From the NCBI GenBank assembly GCA_036245525.1, contig BTPG01000004.1, positions 13,501,343-13,565,342 on the forward strand: a DNA stretch of 64,000 nt, written 5' to 3'. The number at the start of each line of letters is the position of its first letter. Position 1 is the stretch's first letter. The notes under the pieces were generated by a model. It was not told the origin of the DNA and ran no database searches. It saw nothing but the letters and a program-made list of their open reading frames with translations. This DNA comes from Semisulcospira habei (Eukaryota > Mollusca > Gastropoda > Semisulcospiridae). The position numbers and the translations under genes were made by a program. Of the stretch, positions 23,179-36,852 are shown piece after piece.

Positions 23179-23541
23179 AATAGCAAGCAGCATGTCAGGC
23201 CAGTGGGACACCAACTCGTGGCCAAGGCCTGCCAGTATCTGTCTTGTACAAAATAGCAAGCAGCATGTCAGGTCAGCGGGACACCAACTCGTGGCTAAGG
23301 CCTGCCAGTATCTGTCTTGTAGAAAATAGCAAGCAGCATGTCAGGCCAGCGGGACACCAACTCGTGGCCTAGGCCTGCCAGTATCTGTCTTGTAGAAAAT
23401 AGCAAGCAGCATGTCAGGCCCGCGGGACACCAACTCGTGGCCAGGGCCTGCCAGTACCTGTCTTGTAGAAAATAGCAAGCAGCATGTCAGGTCAGCGGGA
23501 CACCAACTCGTGGCCAAGGCCTGCCAGTATCTGTCTTGTTG
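23177..23541. repeat. 73-bp tandem repeat, 5 copies
   Basis: Five units of 73 bp (AAAATAGCAAGCAGCATGTC, then AGGCCAGCGGGACACCAACT, then CGTGGCCAAGGCCTGCCAGT, then ATCTGTCTTGTAG). Differences are one to three bases per unit. The minus-strand ORF across it follows from the repeat. Confidence 0.9.
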
Positions 23542-24130
23542 CGATAGGCATATATTCCCGGACTGAGAACCACCCTCTGCCTGTTGGAGTTCATGTGAAT
23601 ACGTGCTGTTTACAGATGGAAGGCAGAGCAGTAACAGAATGCTTTCCTCTATGGCTGCTAGCCCCACCCTATCGCCAAAAGTGCCACCCACGGAATAACC
23701 CCGGCACAAGCCTCAGTTGTTTTGGGTCTAGAACTGGACCTTAGTGTGCGCTTGGTATGCATCAGTACGAGCTAAGGATCATCAGCTTGGGGAAAGAAGA
23801 GAATTAATCAGGCACTACATCTGAGCTATCACGTCTGATCTACCTCTCGATAATTGCACATAGCAGAGGCGCAGGAGGACAGTTTAACACAGAAGTGCTT
23901 GTGGGGTGGGGGTGGGGGGGGGGGGGTACGTGTCGACCTGTAATGATCCAGCTGAACCTCCGATAAAAGAAAGCGGTGGGTGGGGGAGGGCGGGGGGGGG
24001 GGGGGGTGCGTAGAGGGGAAGGGGCGTGGGCTGGCAGGTGATAATCGTCCAGACTCAAAAATCGGTGTTTCTTTTTCTGACAAGTATTTTCCTCGAATAT
24101 CTTTTCTCTGAAAATAGTCAAGTGTGTGTG
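23542..24130. other. No gene recognised; G-runs
   Basis: No coding signal. G-rich runs lie at about 23903-23927 and 23980-24007, with GGGTGGGGG spacing that could form quadruplexes. The Ser/Pro-rich minus-strand ORF over this and the next GA tract is low complexity. Confidence 0.45.
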
Positions 24131-24163
24131 AGGGGGGGGGGGGGAGGGGCAGAGATACAGAGA

Positions 24164-24250
<87 letters not shown>
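24164..24250. repeat. (GA)n tract
   Basis: About 40 GA repeats directly attached to the LINE 3' end at 24251-24345, as in the copies at 26.6 and 47.2 kb. In LINE sense this is a (TC)n tail. Confidence 0.9.
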
Positions 24251-24251
<1 letters not shown>

Positions 24252-24345
24252 CAATGACAATGACAATGATCCTTTATTTGGCAACGGTAAAAGTTTTGGT
24301 AGTAACAACTATTTATCGTACTTGCCGTTGCTAATCTACTGATGA
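24251..24345 (-). mobile_element. LINE-Y 3' end, solo fragment
   Basis: Read on the minus strand: a stem half AGCAACGGCAAG, a loop of about 30-40 nt, the partner half CTTTTACCGTTGCC, then AAATAAAGGATCATTGTC and a (TC)n tail. The same layout occurs at 26690-26780 and 47246-47340. No coding part is attached here. It is best explained as a severely 5'-truncated LINE copy. Confidence 0.6.
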
Positions 24346-24505
24346 CTGAGTTACTATCGCACTAATTGTTTTCTTCTACTGAACAGGGGGGGGGGGGAGG
24401 GGGAAATTACATGACACAACTCAAGCCAAGAAAGAAGAAGAAAAAATGTAAGGGGGAAGTGACATAGGAATTACCAATTTTACTGGTCGGGCATAATGAC
24501 ATGAG

Positions 24506-25505
24506 CAGTCCGTCACCATCGACGGCGTCTCCTCCAACCCAGTCAGGCTCTCCTGCGGCGTTCCACAAGGGTCCGTCCTGGGCCCGGTCTTTTTCACACT
24601 CTACACCTCTCCCCTGTCCAACATCATCCAGTCTCACCACATACACCACCACCTCTACGCTGACGACTCACAATTACTAGACAAAGACAAAGTCGACAAC
24701 ACTCAGACACTACTGACTCGCACGGCTGACTGCTATGAAGACGTGAAAAACTGGATGACAGCAAACAAGCTCAAACTGAACGACGACAAAACGGAAGACA
24801 TGCTGGTAGGCACTCGCCAGAAACTTCCCCAGCTCCCTCCCTCTCTCCACCTTCAACTCGACAGCACCCCCATCTCCCTCTCTGACCCGGTCAATAACTT
24901 TCGCGTTATCCTCGATTCTTCTCTTTCCATGACCAGCTTCGTCTCCGCCACGGCCCAGGCATGTTATTTCCACCTCCGCCGCATTAGTCAGATCAGAAAA
25001 TACCTCACTACCGAAGCTGCCACCAAACTCGCTGTCTCTCTCATCTTATCTCGCATCGACTATTGCAACTCTCTCCTTTCCGGCCTTCCTCACTCCACCA
25101 CTCTCACTCTTCAGCGCGTCCAGAACAATGCTGCCCGCCTCGTCCTCAAAAAGAAAAAATCCGACCACATCACTCCCCTGATCAAGCTCCTTCACTGGCT
25201 CCCCATTCCCCAACGCATCCAATACAAGATTCTGTCTCTCTGCTACTTATCCCTGAACAACTACGCTCCTACCTATCTCTCCAACTTACTTCACCCCTAC
25301 ACTCCTTCCCGCTCCCTCCGCTCCGCCTCCGACCCTCTCTGTCTCCTCATCCCCCGCACCAAATTCAGCACTATCGGCCCCCGCTCCTTCTCAGTATACG
25401 GTCCATCCACCTGGAACACTCTCCCACTCTCTCTCCGTCAGAAACACTCTCTCTCTCTCCTCCTTCCAGTCCGCCCTCAAAACTCACCTCTTTCAACAGT
25501 TCTAG
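24506..25505 (+). pseudogene. LINE-A RT carboxy-terminal part, copy 2
   Basis: One frame is open from the truncation point through GVPQGSVLGPVFFTLYTSPL, the catalytic LYADDSQLL box (about 24653-24680), VKNWMTANKLKLNDDKTE and LSRIDYCNSLLSGLPHS, to about 25440. A slip in a CT-rich stretch then moves the natural end (ALKTHLFQQF-like, stop near 25503) into another frame. Unlike copy 1 the YADD motif is preserved. Without the fingers and endonuclease it cannot act. Confidence 0.85.
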
Positions 25506-25690
25506 CACTATATCACCACACTCCCCACCCCAAGCTGACCGTCGTAATGTATTTTCACTATTTGTGGTACGTGAGTAATTGTCTAAAGCGTGCGCATGCG
25601 TGTGCGAGTTGTGAGTGCGCGCTTAGAGTTATAATTATTATAAGATAAGCGCATTATAAATACCGTAATTATTATTATTATTATTATTTG
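24506..25690 (+). mobile_element. LINE-A copy 2, 5'-truncated
   Basis: Starts abruptly inside the RT palm (QSVTIDGVSSNPVRLSCG) and runs through the carboxy terminus, 3' UTR and a short (ATT)n tail. Very similar to 5360-6561. 5' truncation is the usual result of incomplete target-primed reverse transcription. Confidence 0.85.
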
Positions 25691-25749
25691 TCAGGTTTAA
25701 TTAAAATAATATAATAAGAATACACGCAACCTAATATGCATACATAACG

Positions 25750-25960
25750 CATGCACATTAATTTGAGCACGCCACTCTCTATCTCTAATAGACACGTACG
25801 CACACGCACGCGCAAGCACGCACGCATAAACGCACGCGCGCACGCACACGTGCACACATACGCTTACGCGGCTTATAACGTTAAGCTAGTCAGTCATATG
25901 AGTAGCTGGCTACATACAAAATGTACCGAATAAATATGAGTCATCGAAACCTGTGATACA
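25750..25960. other. CA/CG-rich simple sequence, no gene
   Basis: CACGCACGCGCAAGCACGCA-like sequence at about 25795-25860 between two LINE fragments. Nothing else is visible. Confidence 0.5.
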
Positions 25961-25965
25961 CACAA

Positions 25966-26684
<719 letters not shown>

Positions 26685-26796
26685 TGATGATGATGATGAA
26701 ACTTTATTTATCAACGGTAAAATGTTTTGACAGAAAAAAATCGTCATTTTACAAAATTGCCGTTGCTAACATCTACAACATAAAATAGATTAAAAG

Positions 26797-26855
<59 letters not shown>

Positions 26856-26954
26856 GAATTATATTTACACATATTATTTCATGCAACAATAAAATTTAAA
26901 AAACTAATTTTTTACACAAAATAATAGTGACACTAAAAATTCATCTTATACCAT

Positions 26955-26963
26955 ACACACACA

Positions 26964-27040
<77 letters not shown>
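26955..27040. repeat. (CA)n microsatellite in LINE-Y 3' UTR
   Basis: Two CA runs split by CATACTTACA. The LINE-Y-like fragment at 47.4 kb also has a (CA)n block at the corresponding place, so the tract probably travels with the element. Confidence 0.85.
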
Positions 27041-27043
<3 letters not shown>

Positions 27044-27114
27044 AACAATATAGATACATGCATATATTACATGAAAGCATTAACCATCAGGGTTTGTTTA
27101 AATACCCAGTGTTG

Positions 27115-28985
<1,871 letters not shown>

Positions 28986-29007
28986 GATCTGTTGGAGGGT
29001 CGTCACA

Positions 29008-30150
29008 ACTGTCTTCACAATGTACAGGTAATATGATTAGTCTGTACCTTAATCACTGCTAGCTGTGTAGCAGGCAGCTGTCTGTCCAACTGTCTTCACG
29101 GTGTACGGGTAATGTGACCAGTCTGTACCTTAATCACTGCTAGCTGTGTAGCAGGCAGCTGTCTGTCCAACTGTCTTCACGGTGTACAGGTAATATGATC
29201 AGTCTGTACCTTAATCACTGCTAGCTGTGTAGCAGGCAGCTGTCTGTCCAACTGTCTTCACGGTGTACAGGTAATATGATCAGTCTGTACCTTAATCACT
29301 GCTAGCTGTTTAGCAGGCAGCTGTCTGTCCAACTGTCTTCACGGTGTACAGGTAATATGATCAGTCTGTACCTTAATCACTGCTAGCTGTGTAGCAGGCA
29401 GCTGTCTGTCCAACTGTCTTCACAGTGTACAGGTAATATGATCAGTCTGTACCTTAATCACTGCTAGCTGTGTAGCAGGCAGCTGTCTGTCCAACTGTCT
29501 TCACAGTGTACATGTAATATGATCAGTCTGTACCTTAGTCACTGCTAGCTGTGTAGCAGGCAGCTGCCTGCCCAACTGTCTTCACAGTGTACAGGTAATA
29601 TGATCAGTCTGTACCTTAGTCACTGCTAGCTGTTTAGCAGGCAGCTGTCTGTCCAACTGTCTTCACGGTGTACAGGTAATATGATCAGTCTGTACCTTAA
29701 TCACTGCTAGCTGTGTAGCAGGCAGCTGTCTGTCCAACTGTCTTCACAGTGTACAGGTGATATGATCAGTCTGTACCTTAATCACTGCTAGCTGTGTAGC
29801 AGGCAGCTGTCTGTCCAACTGTCTTCACAGTGTACATGTAATATGATCAGTCTGTACCTTAGTCACTGCTAGCTGTGTAGCAGGCAGCTGTCTGTCCAAC
29901 TGTCTTCACAGTGTACAGGTAATATGATCAGTCTGTACCTTAGTCACTGCTAGCTGTGCAGCAGGCAGCTGTCTGCCCAACTGTCTTCACAGTGTACATG
30001 TAATATGATCAGTCTGTACCTTAATCACTGCTAGCTGTGTAGCAGGCAGCTGTCGGTCCAACTGTCTTCACAGTGTACATGTAATATGATCAGTCTGTAC
30101 CTTAATCACTGCTAGCTGTGTAGCAGGCAGCTGTCGGTCCAACTCACCTG
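29008..30150. repeat. 81-bp minisatellite, about 14 copies
   Basis: Units of 81 bp: GTCTTCACAGTGTACAGGTA, then ATATGATCAGTCTGTACCTT, then AATCACTGCTAGCTGTGTAG, then CAGGCAGCTGTCTGTCCAAC plus T. Units are highly alike. Recurrent two-state differences (ACAGG or ACATG; TTAATC or TTAGTC) recur in patterns that suggest block duplication. Confidence 0.92.
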
Positions 30151-30625
30151 TCCGATTTAGAGTGTACTGGTAATCACCACTCTGTACCTGAATCAGTCAC
30201 TGCTCGCACTGAAAGCAGCAGGCAGCTGTCGGCCGAGCGGCCAAAACATGAAGAAGTTTAACGAGTGAAACTACGTCTAAAGGCCATCAGTTCTAACTCA
30301 GACTCTGAAAAGCCTAATCATTTTGATTCGCTGGAATGTGAGCTCGCGCTATTCTCGGTTTTTGTTCCTTTTCCCAGCAGGGCGGTTTGTATAATTGCTG
30401 TCATCGCGTCTGAATACACACTATGAAAGGCAGTCACTGAAGCAGCTCGCGCAGTTTCTGCTATGTAAGGACCAGCATAGCGATAGAGGCAGGCAAGAGG
30501 CATGATTCTCATTAGCTTCTGCATCTGCGGACGCCATGAGGATCTATGTTATTTCATGCAGGAGGTGCGTATCAGTGAGTGTTATCTAGGACAGTGTGAT
30601 AGTGGCCCTTTCTACAGATGGGAAA

Positions 30626-30695
30626 AGGCACAGATCCTCAGGAGTCCCGCGCCATGCAAGTTACAGGACCGTGACCCATGAGAATCTGTACCTAA
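30626..30695. repeat. Degenerate CATAGATCCTCATGAG-type hairpin
   Basis: Left half GGCACAGATCCTCAGGAGTC and right half ACCCATGAGAATCTGTACC pair as an imperfect stem. A lone right half lies at about 30530-30570 (CCATGAGGATCTATGTTATT). Both are diverged members of the palindromic family described in the findings. Confidence 0.5.
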
Positions 30696-30839
30696 GTTTT
30701 GATTTTTCAGTTCACACAATTTTAATTTCCAGGCTGAGCGGGGGAGGGGGGTGCGCTATTGTGGTATGCAGCTAGTTTTAGCCGTTTTTTTTCTTTTTTT
30801 TTTTTCTTTTTTTTTGTTAGCACTCCAACGCCAACACAC

Positions 30840-30972
30840 ACCCACCCCCAGCTGACTGTCGTAAGGTATTTGTGGTATGGTGAGTCTTTGTTAACAGCAT
30901 GCACATGCGTGCGTGAATGCGCGCTTAGAGTTATAATTATTATAAGATAAACGCATTATAAATAGCGTATTA
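30840..30972 (+). mobile_element. LINE-A 3' end fragment, copy 3
   Basis: Matches the 3' UTR of copies 1 and 2: CCCAGCTGACTGTCGTAA, TTTGTGGTATGGTGAGTC, GCGCGCTTAGAGTTATAATT and ATTATAAGATAAACGCATTA. No coding part is present. The T-rich stretch at 30785-30817 upstream is not shared. Confidence 0.75.
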
Positions 30973-31319
30973 TATGTGCACAGAGACATATGAAGCTACC
31001 AATAAACATTCATTCCACTGTTACCGCATACTTGCACGAGGATAAATATCAGACGGATAGCAACGTTCGCCTACAGCCATGGACAAAACTCTTCAAAAGG
31101 CATAGATCTTCATCAGTTGCGCGCAGTGCGGAGGCTTGTGTGAAGCTATGTGTATTTTTGAGTCGAATTACCTTCATGTTGTTATGTTTACGTAGTTCAA
31201 TCGGGTTGCGGTGCTGAATATAACACAAGCAAAACGTCGACAGCTGCAAGAGTCACATATGCTCATACGCTTCTGAGGAGTAGGCGCGGTACTAAGAATC
31301 TGTATGTATCTTGCTGGCT

Positions 31320-31327
31320 AGTGTTGC
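31320..31327. repeat. Possible target-site duplication, left (RTE-like copy 2)
   Basis: AGTGTTGC occurs here and again at 34980-34987, just outside the two ends of the RTE-like copy 2. Eight bases is modest evidence on its own, but both copies sit exactly at the element boundaries. Confidence 0.5.
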
Positions 31328-34300
31328 ACACTGCACTCCACCAAAAAGCTCCACCGCGCAGGCTTTAGGAAACGTCCACGGACCATGACACTGACCATTC
31401 CAAGTCCTGTAGCGATGGGCGAGGGGCGAAACGGCAGGTGAAAGATGTCACTGGAAGCCGCAGTCTCAAACCTGCATGCAGGCGGTTCAGGATATTGGTC
31501 GCCTGATGTTGACCTGGGGATGACAACATCACTCGGCACACCCTGAACGACCAAGCAGCCTTCTCTAGGGACAGCACTGCTTGCTCCACACGGAGAGGGG
31601 CCTAGAAAAGGTGGCCTAACCAAAGCTCGTCCCCTCGCAACCCCAGTTGGCTAGCCGCGGTCAACGGGCATCTTCTCATGCGGTCAAAAAACAAGAAAGA
31701 ATAACGGATCCACTCTGATGACGACCACGACCGGACTCAACGTAGCATGCTGGAACATCCGAACCATGCTCGACAAAGCAGACAGCGGACACCCCGAACG
31801 TCGCTCCGCCCTCATTGCCCATGAATTGCGGAGGTTAAACATTGACATCGCCGCGCTCAGCGAAGTACGCCTTCCGGACGAAGGCAGCCTCCAAGAACTT
31901 GGCGCTGGGTACACCCTCTACTGGTCAGGCAGGCCTGCATCAGAAAGACGGCTCTCAGGCGTGGGTTTCATGGTCAAGACCTCCATTGCGACTAAGCTGG
32001 AAAACCTACCAACGGGTCATTCAGACCGCATCATGTCCATGCGCCTCCCACTGAGACACCAGCAACACGTCACCCTTCTCAGTGTGTACTCCCCAACCCT
32101 CTTGGCAGAGCCTGCTGAAAAGGACAAGTTTTACACTGACCTGCGCAGCCTCATACAGAGCACCCCTGCAGACGACAAAGTCATCATCCTTGGCGACTTC
32201 AACGCCAGAGTGGGCCAGGACTCTGAAGCCTGGAAAGGAGTCCTCGGCAAGCATGGCGTGGGGAACTGCAATGACAATGGCCGCCTACTGTTGGAGTTCT
32301 GTGCAGAGCAGCAACTGGTCATCACCAACACTACTTTTCAGCAAAAGGACAGTCGAAAGACCACCTGGATGCATCCTCGCTCCAAGCACTGGCACCTTAT
32401 CGACTATGTCCTAGTGCGTCAGAGGGACCGCAGTGACGTCCTCCTCACCAGAGTGATGCCCAGCGCAGAGTGCCACACTGACCACCGCCTTGTCCGCTGC
32501 AAACTCAGGCTCCACTTCAAGCCAAAACCCAAGAAATGGGGGCCCCCCAAGAAAAAGCTTGATGTTGCGAGCCTTCAGCGTGACGACGTGAAAGCTGCCT
32601 TTCAGACAGATTTACAGCGCAGGCTCAAAGACACAGCGGACCCAGCAGACTCCTCCCCTGAAACACTTTGGGAAGAACTGAAAACTGCTATTGCAAAATC
32701 CTCTGCAGAAGTCTTGGGTTTCGCTAGAAAGAAGAATAAAGACTGGTTTGACGAAAACGATGTAGAGATCCAGGAACACCTAGCAAAAAAAAGAGCCGCC
32801 CATCAGGCCCACCTAGCCCAGCCTTCCTGCCCTGTGAAGAAGTCTGCCTTCCGCCTCGTCTGCAGCAGTCTCCAGCGCAAGCTCAGAGATCTCCAGAATG
32901 AGTGGTGGACCAGACTTGCACAGAGGACCCAGCTTTGCGCAGACAATGGTGACTACAGGGGCTTCTACGAAGCATTGAAAGCAGTGTATGGCCCCAGGCA
33001 CCTGGTACAAAGTCCCCTGCGAAGCGCGAATGGCCAGGCACTCCTCACAGATAATACCTCCATCTTGAACCGCTGGTCGGAATACTTTCAGAGCCTCTTC
33101 AGCGCTGAGCGCACTGTTCAAGAAGCAGTCGTCCTACAAATCCCACAGCTCCCAGTAAAAGTTGAATTGGACGAACCGCCCACCGCTGAAGAGACCCTCA
33201 CAGCCATCCACCAGCTCAAGAGTGGCAAAGCAGCAGGCATTGATGGAATACCGCCAGAGATCTGGAAACATGGAGGCACAGCACTGCACAACAAGCTCCA
33301 TGACCTCTTTCTCTGCTGCTGGGAGGAAGGAACACTACCAAAGGATCTCCGTGATGCAGTCGTTATCACCCTGTACAAGAACAAAGGTGAGAAGTCTGAC
33401 TGTTCCAACTATCGGGGAATTACACTGCTGTCCATTGCTGGGAAAATCCTTGCAAGGCTGCTCCTGAATCGGCTGGTACCTGCCATCGCTGAAGACCAAC
33501 TCCCAGAAGGCCAGTGTGGCTTCAGAGCAAACAGGAGCACCACCGATATGGTCTTTGTGCTGAGACAGCTACAGGAGAAGTGCCGCGAGCAGAACAAAGG
33601 GCTGTACGTAACGTTTGTCGACCTAACAAAAGCGTTCGACACTGTGAGCAGGCAAGGCATGTGGCAGATCCTGGAGCGACTTGGCTGTCCCCCAAAGTTC
33701 CTCAACATGATTGTCCAGCTACACGAGGACCAGCAAGGTCAGGTCAGACTCAACAATGACCTCTCAGAACCATTCCCCATTCTCAACGGCGTTAAGCAGG
33801 GCTGCGTGCTGGCACCGACCCTCTTCACCATCTTTTTTAGCATGATGTTGAAGCAGGCCACAGTGGACCTCGATGATGACGATGCAGTGTACATCAGGTA
33901 TCGTCTCGATGGCAGCCTGTTCAACCTCAGACGACTGCAGGCCCACACGAAAACCCTAGACCAACTGATCCGTGAGCTGCTTTTTGCTGATGATGCTGCC
34001 CTCGTTGCACACACAGAGAGAGCCCTGCAGCGCATCACGTCCTGCTTCGCAGACGCTGCCCAGCTCTTTGGACTCGAGGTCAGTCTGAAAAAGACAGAGG
34101 TCCTCCATCAGCCGGCACCCAAGACAGTGTATCGCCCTCCTCACATCACCATCGGCGAGTCTGAACTAAAGTCAGTGCACCAGTTTACTTACCTTGGCTG
34201 CATTATCACGTCGGACGCCAAGCTGGACAAGGAGCTTGACAGCAGGCTGGCAAAAGCGAACAGCGCTTTCGGGCGACTTTTCAAGCGGGTGTGGCACAAT

Positions 34301-34979
34301 CAACAGCTGAAAACAGGCACCAAGATCAGCGTGTACAGAGCTGTGGTCCCCACCACCCTGCTGTATGGTTCCGAGTCCTGGGCCCTCTACCGCAGCCAAC
34401 TACGACTCCTCGAACGCTTCCACCAGCGCTGCCTGCGTACCATCCTGGGCATTCACTGGAGTGACTATGTCACCAATGTCGAGGTCCTTGAACAGGCTGA
34501 AACCGTGAGCATCGAGGCTTTGCTGCTGCGGACACAGCTCCGCTGGGCGGGGCATGTCTCCAGGATGGAGGATCATCGCCTACCAAAGATCACCCTGTTC
34601 GGCGAGCTTGCTACTGGACACCGTGACAGAGGGGCACCAAAGAAGAGATACAAAGACTGTCTCAAGAAGTCACTTAGTGCCTGCCAAATCGACCACCACC
34701 AGTGGTCTTCGCTTGCTGTGGACCGTGACACCTGGCGCTCCACTATTTACAAGGCAGCTGTCTCCTTTGAGGACTCTCGCAGAGCTAGCCTTAAGGACAA
34801 GCGGCTCAGGAGAAAGAACAGAGATGCCGCAACTCAGAACTCTGGCCATACCTTCCCCTGCAGCCACTGCGGTCGAACCTGCCTGTCCCGGATTGGCCTC
34901 CGCAGCCACGAACAAGCCTGCAGACGTCGTGGGCAACTCCTATAAAATCTTCGTTCGCGAAGTCCAGCCAAGAGCCAAG
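31328..34979 (+). mobile_element. RTE-like non-LTR retrotransposon, copy 2, ORF intact
   Basis: Homology to copy 1 starts within the 5' UTR (ACACTGCACTCCACC, matching about 6931) and runs to the 3' end. There it finishes AAGTCCAGCCAAGAGCCAAG, that is, at least two CCAAGAG units as a short-repeat tail. A possible 8-bp duplication flanks it. It lacks the outermost 5' UTR assumed for copy 1 but keeps about 390 bp before the ATG and the whole ORF. It is the least damaged autonomous element in the window. Confidence 0.85.
31718..34945 (+). CDS. APE endonuclease-reverse transcriptase with C-terminal zinc finger (intact LINE ORF)
   Basis: 1075 codons without a break. Residues 8-262 form an APE-type endonuclease: WN at 12-13, SE at 48-49, VYSPT with Tyr124, GDFN at 159-162, DY at 229-230, and DH at 255-256. 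These are the metal-binding and catalytic positions of the exonuclease III fold. A basic linker follows. RT spans about 480-800, with NYRGITLLS (564-572), FVDLTKAFD (633-641, catalytic Asp), GVKQGCVLAP (691-700) and FADDAALV (756-763, the catalytic DD). The carboxy-terminal domain includes ESWALYR, RWAGHVSRM and KKRYKDCLK. It ends with a C2HC finger, Cys1048, Cys1051, His1064, Cys1068. In this family the endonuclease nicks the target and RT copies the RNA from the nick. The start is the first ATG and has the same context as in copy 1. RTE-like is my best clade guess. Confidence 0.9.
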   Translation: MTTTTGLNVACWNIRTMLDKADSGHPERRSALIAHELRRLNIDIAALSEVRLPDEGSLQELGAGYTLYWSGRPASERRLSGVGFMVKTSIATKLENLPTGHSDRIMSMRLPLRHQQHVTLLSVYSPTLLAEPAEKDKFYTDLRSLIQSTPADDKVIILGDFNARVGQDSEAWKGVLGKHGVGNCNDNGRLLLEFCAEQQLVITNTTFQQKDSRKTTWMHPRSKHWHLIDYVLVRQRDRSDVLLTRVMPSAECHTDHRLVRCKLRLHFKPKPKKWGPPKKKLDVASLQRDDVKAAFQTDLQRRLKDTADPADSSPETLWEELKTAIAKSSAEVLGFARKKNKDWFDENDVEIQEHLAKKRAAHQAHLAQPSCPVKKSAFRLVCSSLQRKLRDLQNEWWTRLAQRTQLCADNGDYRGFYEALKAVYGPRHLVQSPLRSANGQALLTDNTSILNRWSEYFQSLFSAERTVQEAVVLQIPQLPVKVELDEPPTAEETLTAIHQLKSGKAAGIDGIPPEIWKHGGTALHNKLHDLFLCCWEEGTLPKDLRDAVVITLYKNKGEKSDCSNYRGITLLSIAGKILARLLLNRLVPAIAEDQLPEGQCGFRANRSTTDMVFVLRQLQEKCREQNKGLYVTFVDLTKAFDTVSRQGMWQILERLGCPPKFLNMIVQLHEDQQGQVRLNNDLSEPFPILNGVKQGCVLAPTLFTIFFSMMLKQATVDLDDDDAVYIRYRLDGSLFNLRRLQAHTKTLDQLIRELLFADDAALVAHTERALQRITSCFADAAQLFGLEVSLKKTEVLHQPAPKTVYRPPHITIGESELKSVHQFTYLGCIITSDAKLDKELDSRLAKANSAFGRLFKRVWHNQQLKTGTKISVYRAVVPTTLLYGSESWALYRSQLRLLERFHQRCLRTILGIHWSDYVTNVEVLEQAETVSIEALLLRTQLRWAGHVSRMEDHRLPKITLFGELATGHRDRGAPKKRYKDCLKKSLSACQIDHHQWSSLAVDRDTWRSTIYKAAVSFEDSRRASLKDKRLRRKNRDAATQNSGHTFPCSHCGRTCLSRIGLRSHEQACRRRGQLL

Positions 34980-34987
34980 AGTGTTGC
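34980..34987. repeat. Possible target-site duplication, right
   Basis: AGTGTTGC, partner of 31320-31327, directly after the CCAAGAG-type tail. Confidence 0.5.
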
Positions 34988-35314
34988 CTCTATGCTGCTA
35001 CGTTAGTTACGCAGCCGGGATAAATCGCGACCACCGAGCCCGAAACCAGACACCCATGGCTGTCAACACCCGCGATCCGACGACCGTCCCGGCTGTGCGG
35101 CGTAGAATAGCGCCCGATGTTCATACTCACTATAGGTTCACGGCAGGGCCAGACTCGATAACTGCACTGCAGTGAACACAGATTCTATTTTCGGACTGAA
35201 TTAATGAAAGTCAGTTCAGTGAACATCAGTGTTGAAATCGTTGTCGTACTATTCAACGTCAAAGATCCGCACCAGCCGTCACGAACGGAACATAGATGCA
35301 CACTGGTTTCCGAA

Positions 35315-35386
35315 TCAGCAAGAGGCATAGATCCTCATGAGACCTTAGTGCAACTGCGGGGCGCATGTGGCTCTATGTCTCCTGCA
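35315..35386. repeat. CATAGATCCTCATGAG hairpin, single copy
   Basis: Left arm GCAAGAGGCATAGATCCTCA followed by TGAG. Right arm GCGCATGTGGCTCTATGTCT followed by CCTGC. The arms pair imperfectly and flank a short GC-rich loop (TGCAACTGCGG). Confidence 0.65.
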
Positions 35387-35389
35387 GCG

Positions 35390-36030
35390 GCGTCGCCACG
35401 GTGTTCATTGAGTCATGTTTTCTCGGCCGCGGAGGTGAAAGTAGGGCTCAATGTGCGCGGTCTGCACAACACAAGCATCGGCACAGAAACCAGCTCCCAG
35501 TGTGGCAGGCAAATGGCGACTGTGAACTGAAAGCGGGCCATTAGGAATGAGTCATTTTACTTGGCATCACGGAGTCGACTTCCTTGTTGCCAAAGCTTAG
35601 ATCAAACTATACATTCAGGAATTCCCGATATCACGACACTGGAAATGGGGCGGGCCTGTATGGCAGACCGTTCTAGTAACTGATTCATTAAACCTAGGAC
35701 AAGAATATTTAATACTAGGACGGCAGTCACTTTTTTGGTCTGGATTAAATAATATATCCTAGGACTAATTCGATTTAATGATAGGAGTAATTGATTATTC
35801 CTAGTACTAATTTGATCGAATTAGACAAAAGGAATCGTGCCCACGTGACACTTTTTCCTAGGAAAAAATGTATTTATTCTGTGTACAACCAACTGAAATG
35901 TAATTCTTATGAGGATGAATAAATATTTTGAATGAAGAGTTATACAATGTAGCTGTGCTGATGTTGTTAATGTACATGATAAAACCAGCACGTTGCTCTT
36001 GTCTACGGTGATAAAACTAAACGCCATCCA
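35390..36030. other. No gene recognised
   Basis: AT-rich sequence with repeated CCTAGGAC and TAGGACTAAT-like motifs at about 35691-35800. No supported ORF or element. Confidence 0.4.
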
Positions 36031-36090
36031 TCTGCAAGAGACACAGATCGTCAAGAGTGATGTCTGCACGATGCATAGATCTTCATGAGT

Positions 36091-36740
36091 CACTGCAATT
36101 GCGGGGGGCGTGAGGATCTTCATGAGTCACTGCAATTGCGGGGGGCGTGAGGATCTTCATGAGTCACTGCAATTGCGGGGGGCGTGAGGATCTTCATGAG
36201 TCACTGCAATTGCGGGGGGCGTGAGGATCTTCATGAGTCACTGCAATTGCGGGGGGCGTGAGGATCTTCATGAGTCACTGCAATTGCGGGGGGCGTGAGG
36301 ATCTTCATGAGTCACTGCAATTGCGGGGGGCGTGAGGATCTTCATGAGTCACTGCAATTGCGGGGGGCGTGAGGATCTTCATGAGTCACTGCAATTGCGG
36401 GGGGCGTGAGGATCTTCATGAGTCACTGCAATTGCGGGGGGCGTGAGGATCTTCATGAGTCACTGCAATTGCGGGGGGCGTGAGGATCTTCATGAGTCAC
36501 TGCAATTGCGGGGGGCGTGAGGATCTTCATGAGTCACTGCAATTGCGGGGGGCGTGAGGATCTTCATGAGTCACTGCAATTGCGGGGGGCGTGAGGATCT
36601 TCATGAGTCACTGCAATTGCGGGGGGCGTGAGGATCTTCATGAGTCACTGCAATTGCGGGGGGCGTGAGGATCTTCATGAGTCACTGCAATTGCGGGGGG
36701 CGTGAGGATCTTCATGAGTCACTGCAATTGCGGGGTGTGA
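36091..36740. repeat. 37-bp minisatellite, 17 identical copies
   Basis: Units of 37 bp: CACTGCAATTGCGGGGGGCG, then TGAGGATCTTCATGAGT. I see no difference between the 17 full units, only a truncated last one. The left flank (GATGCATAGATCTTCATGAG at about 36070) is a hairpin-family half-site, and the unit itself carries the GAGGATCTTCATGAG core. Perfect homogeneity implies a very recent expansion or an assembly-collapsed or expanded tract. Confidence 0.92.
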
Positions 36741-36852
36741 GGGGTGGGGGGTGGGTGGTGTGAGGGTCTGTGCATCTTAAAAATATCACTTTTCGTATTG
36801 ATGTTACATATCATTTTAAGCCAGTGTTGCAATATGCTGCCAAGCAAAACAT

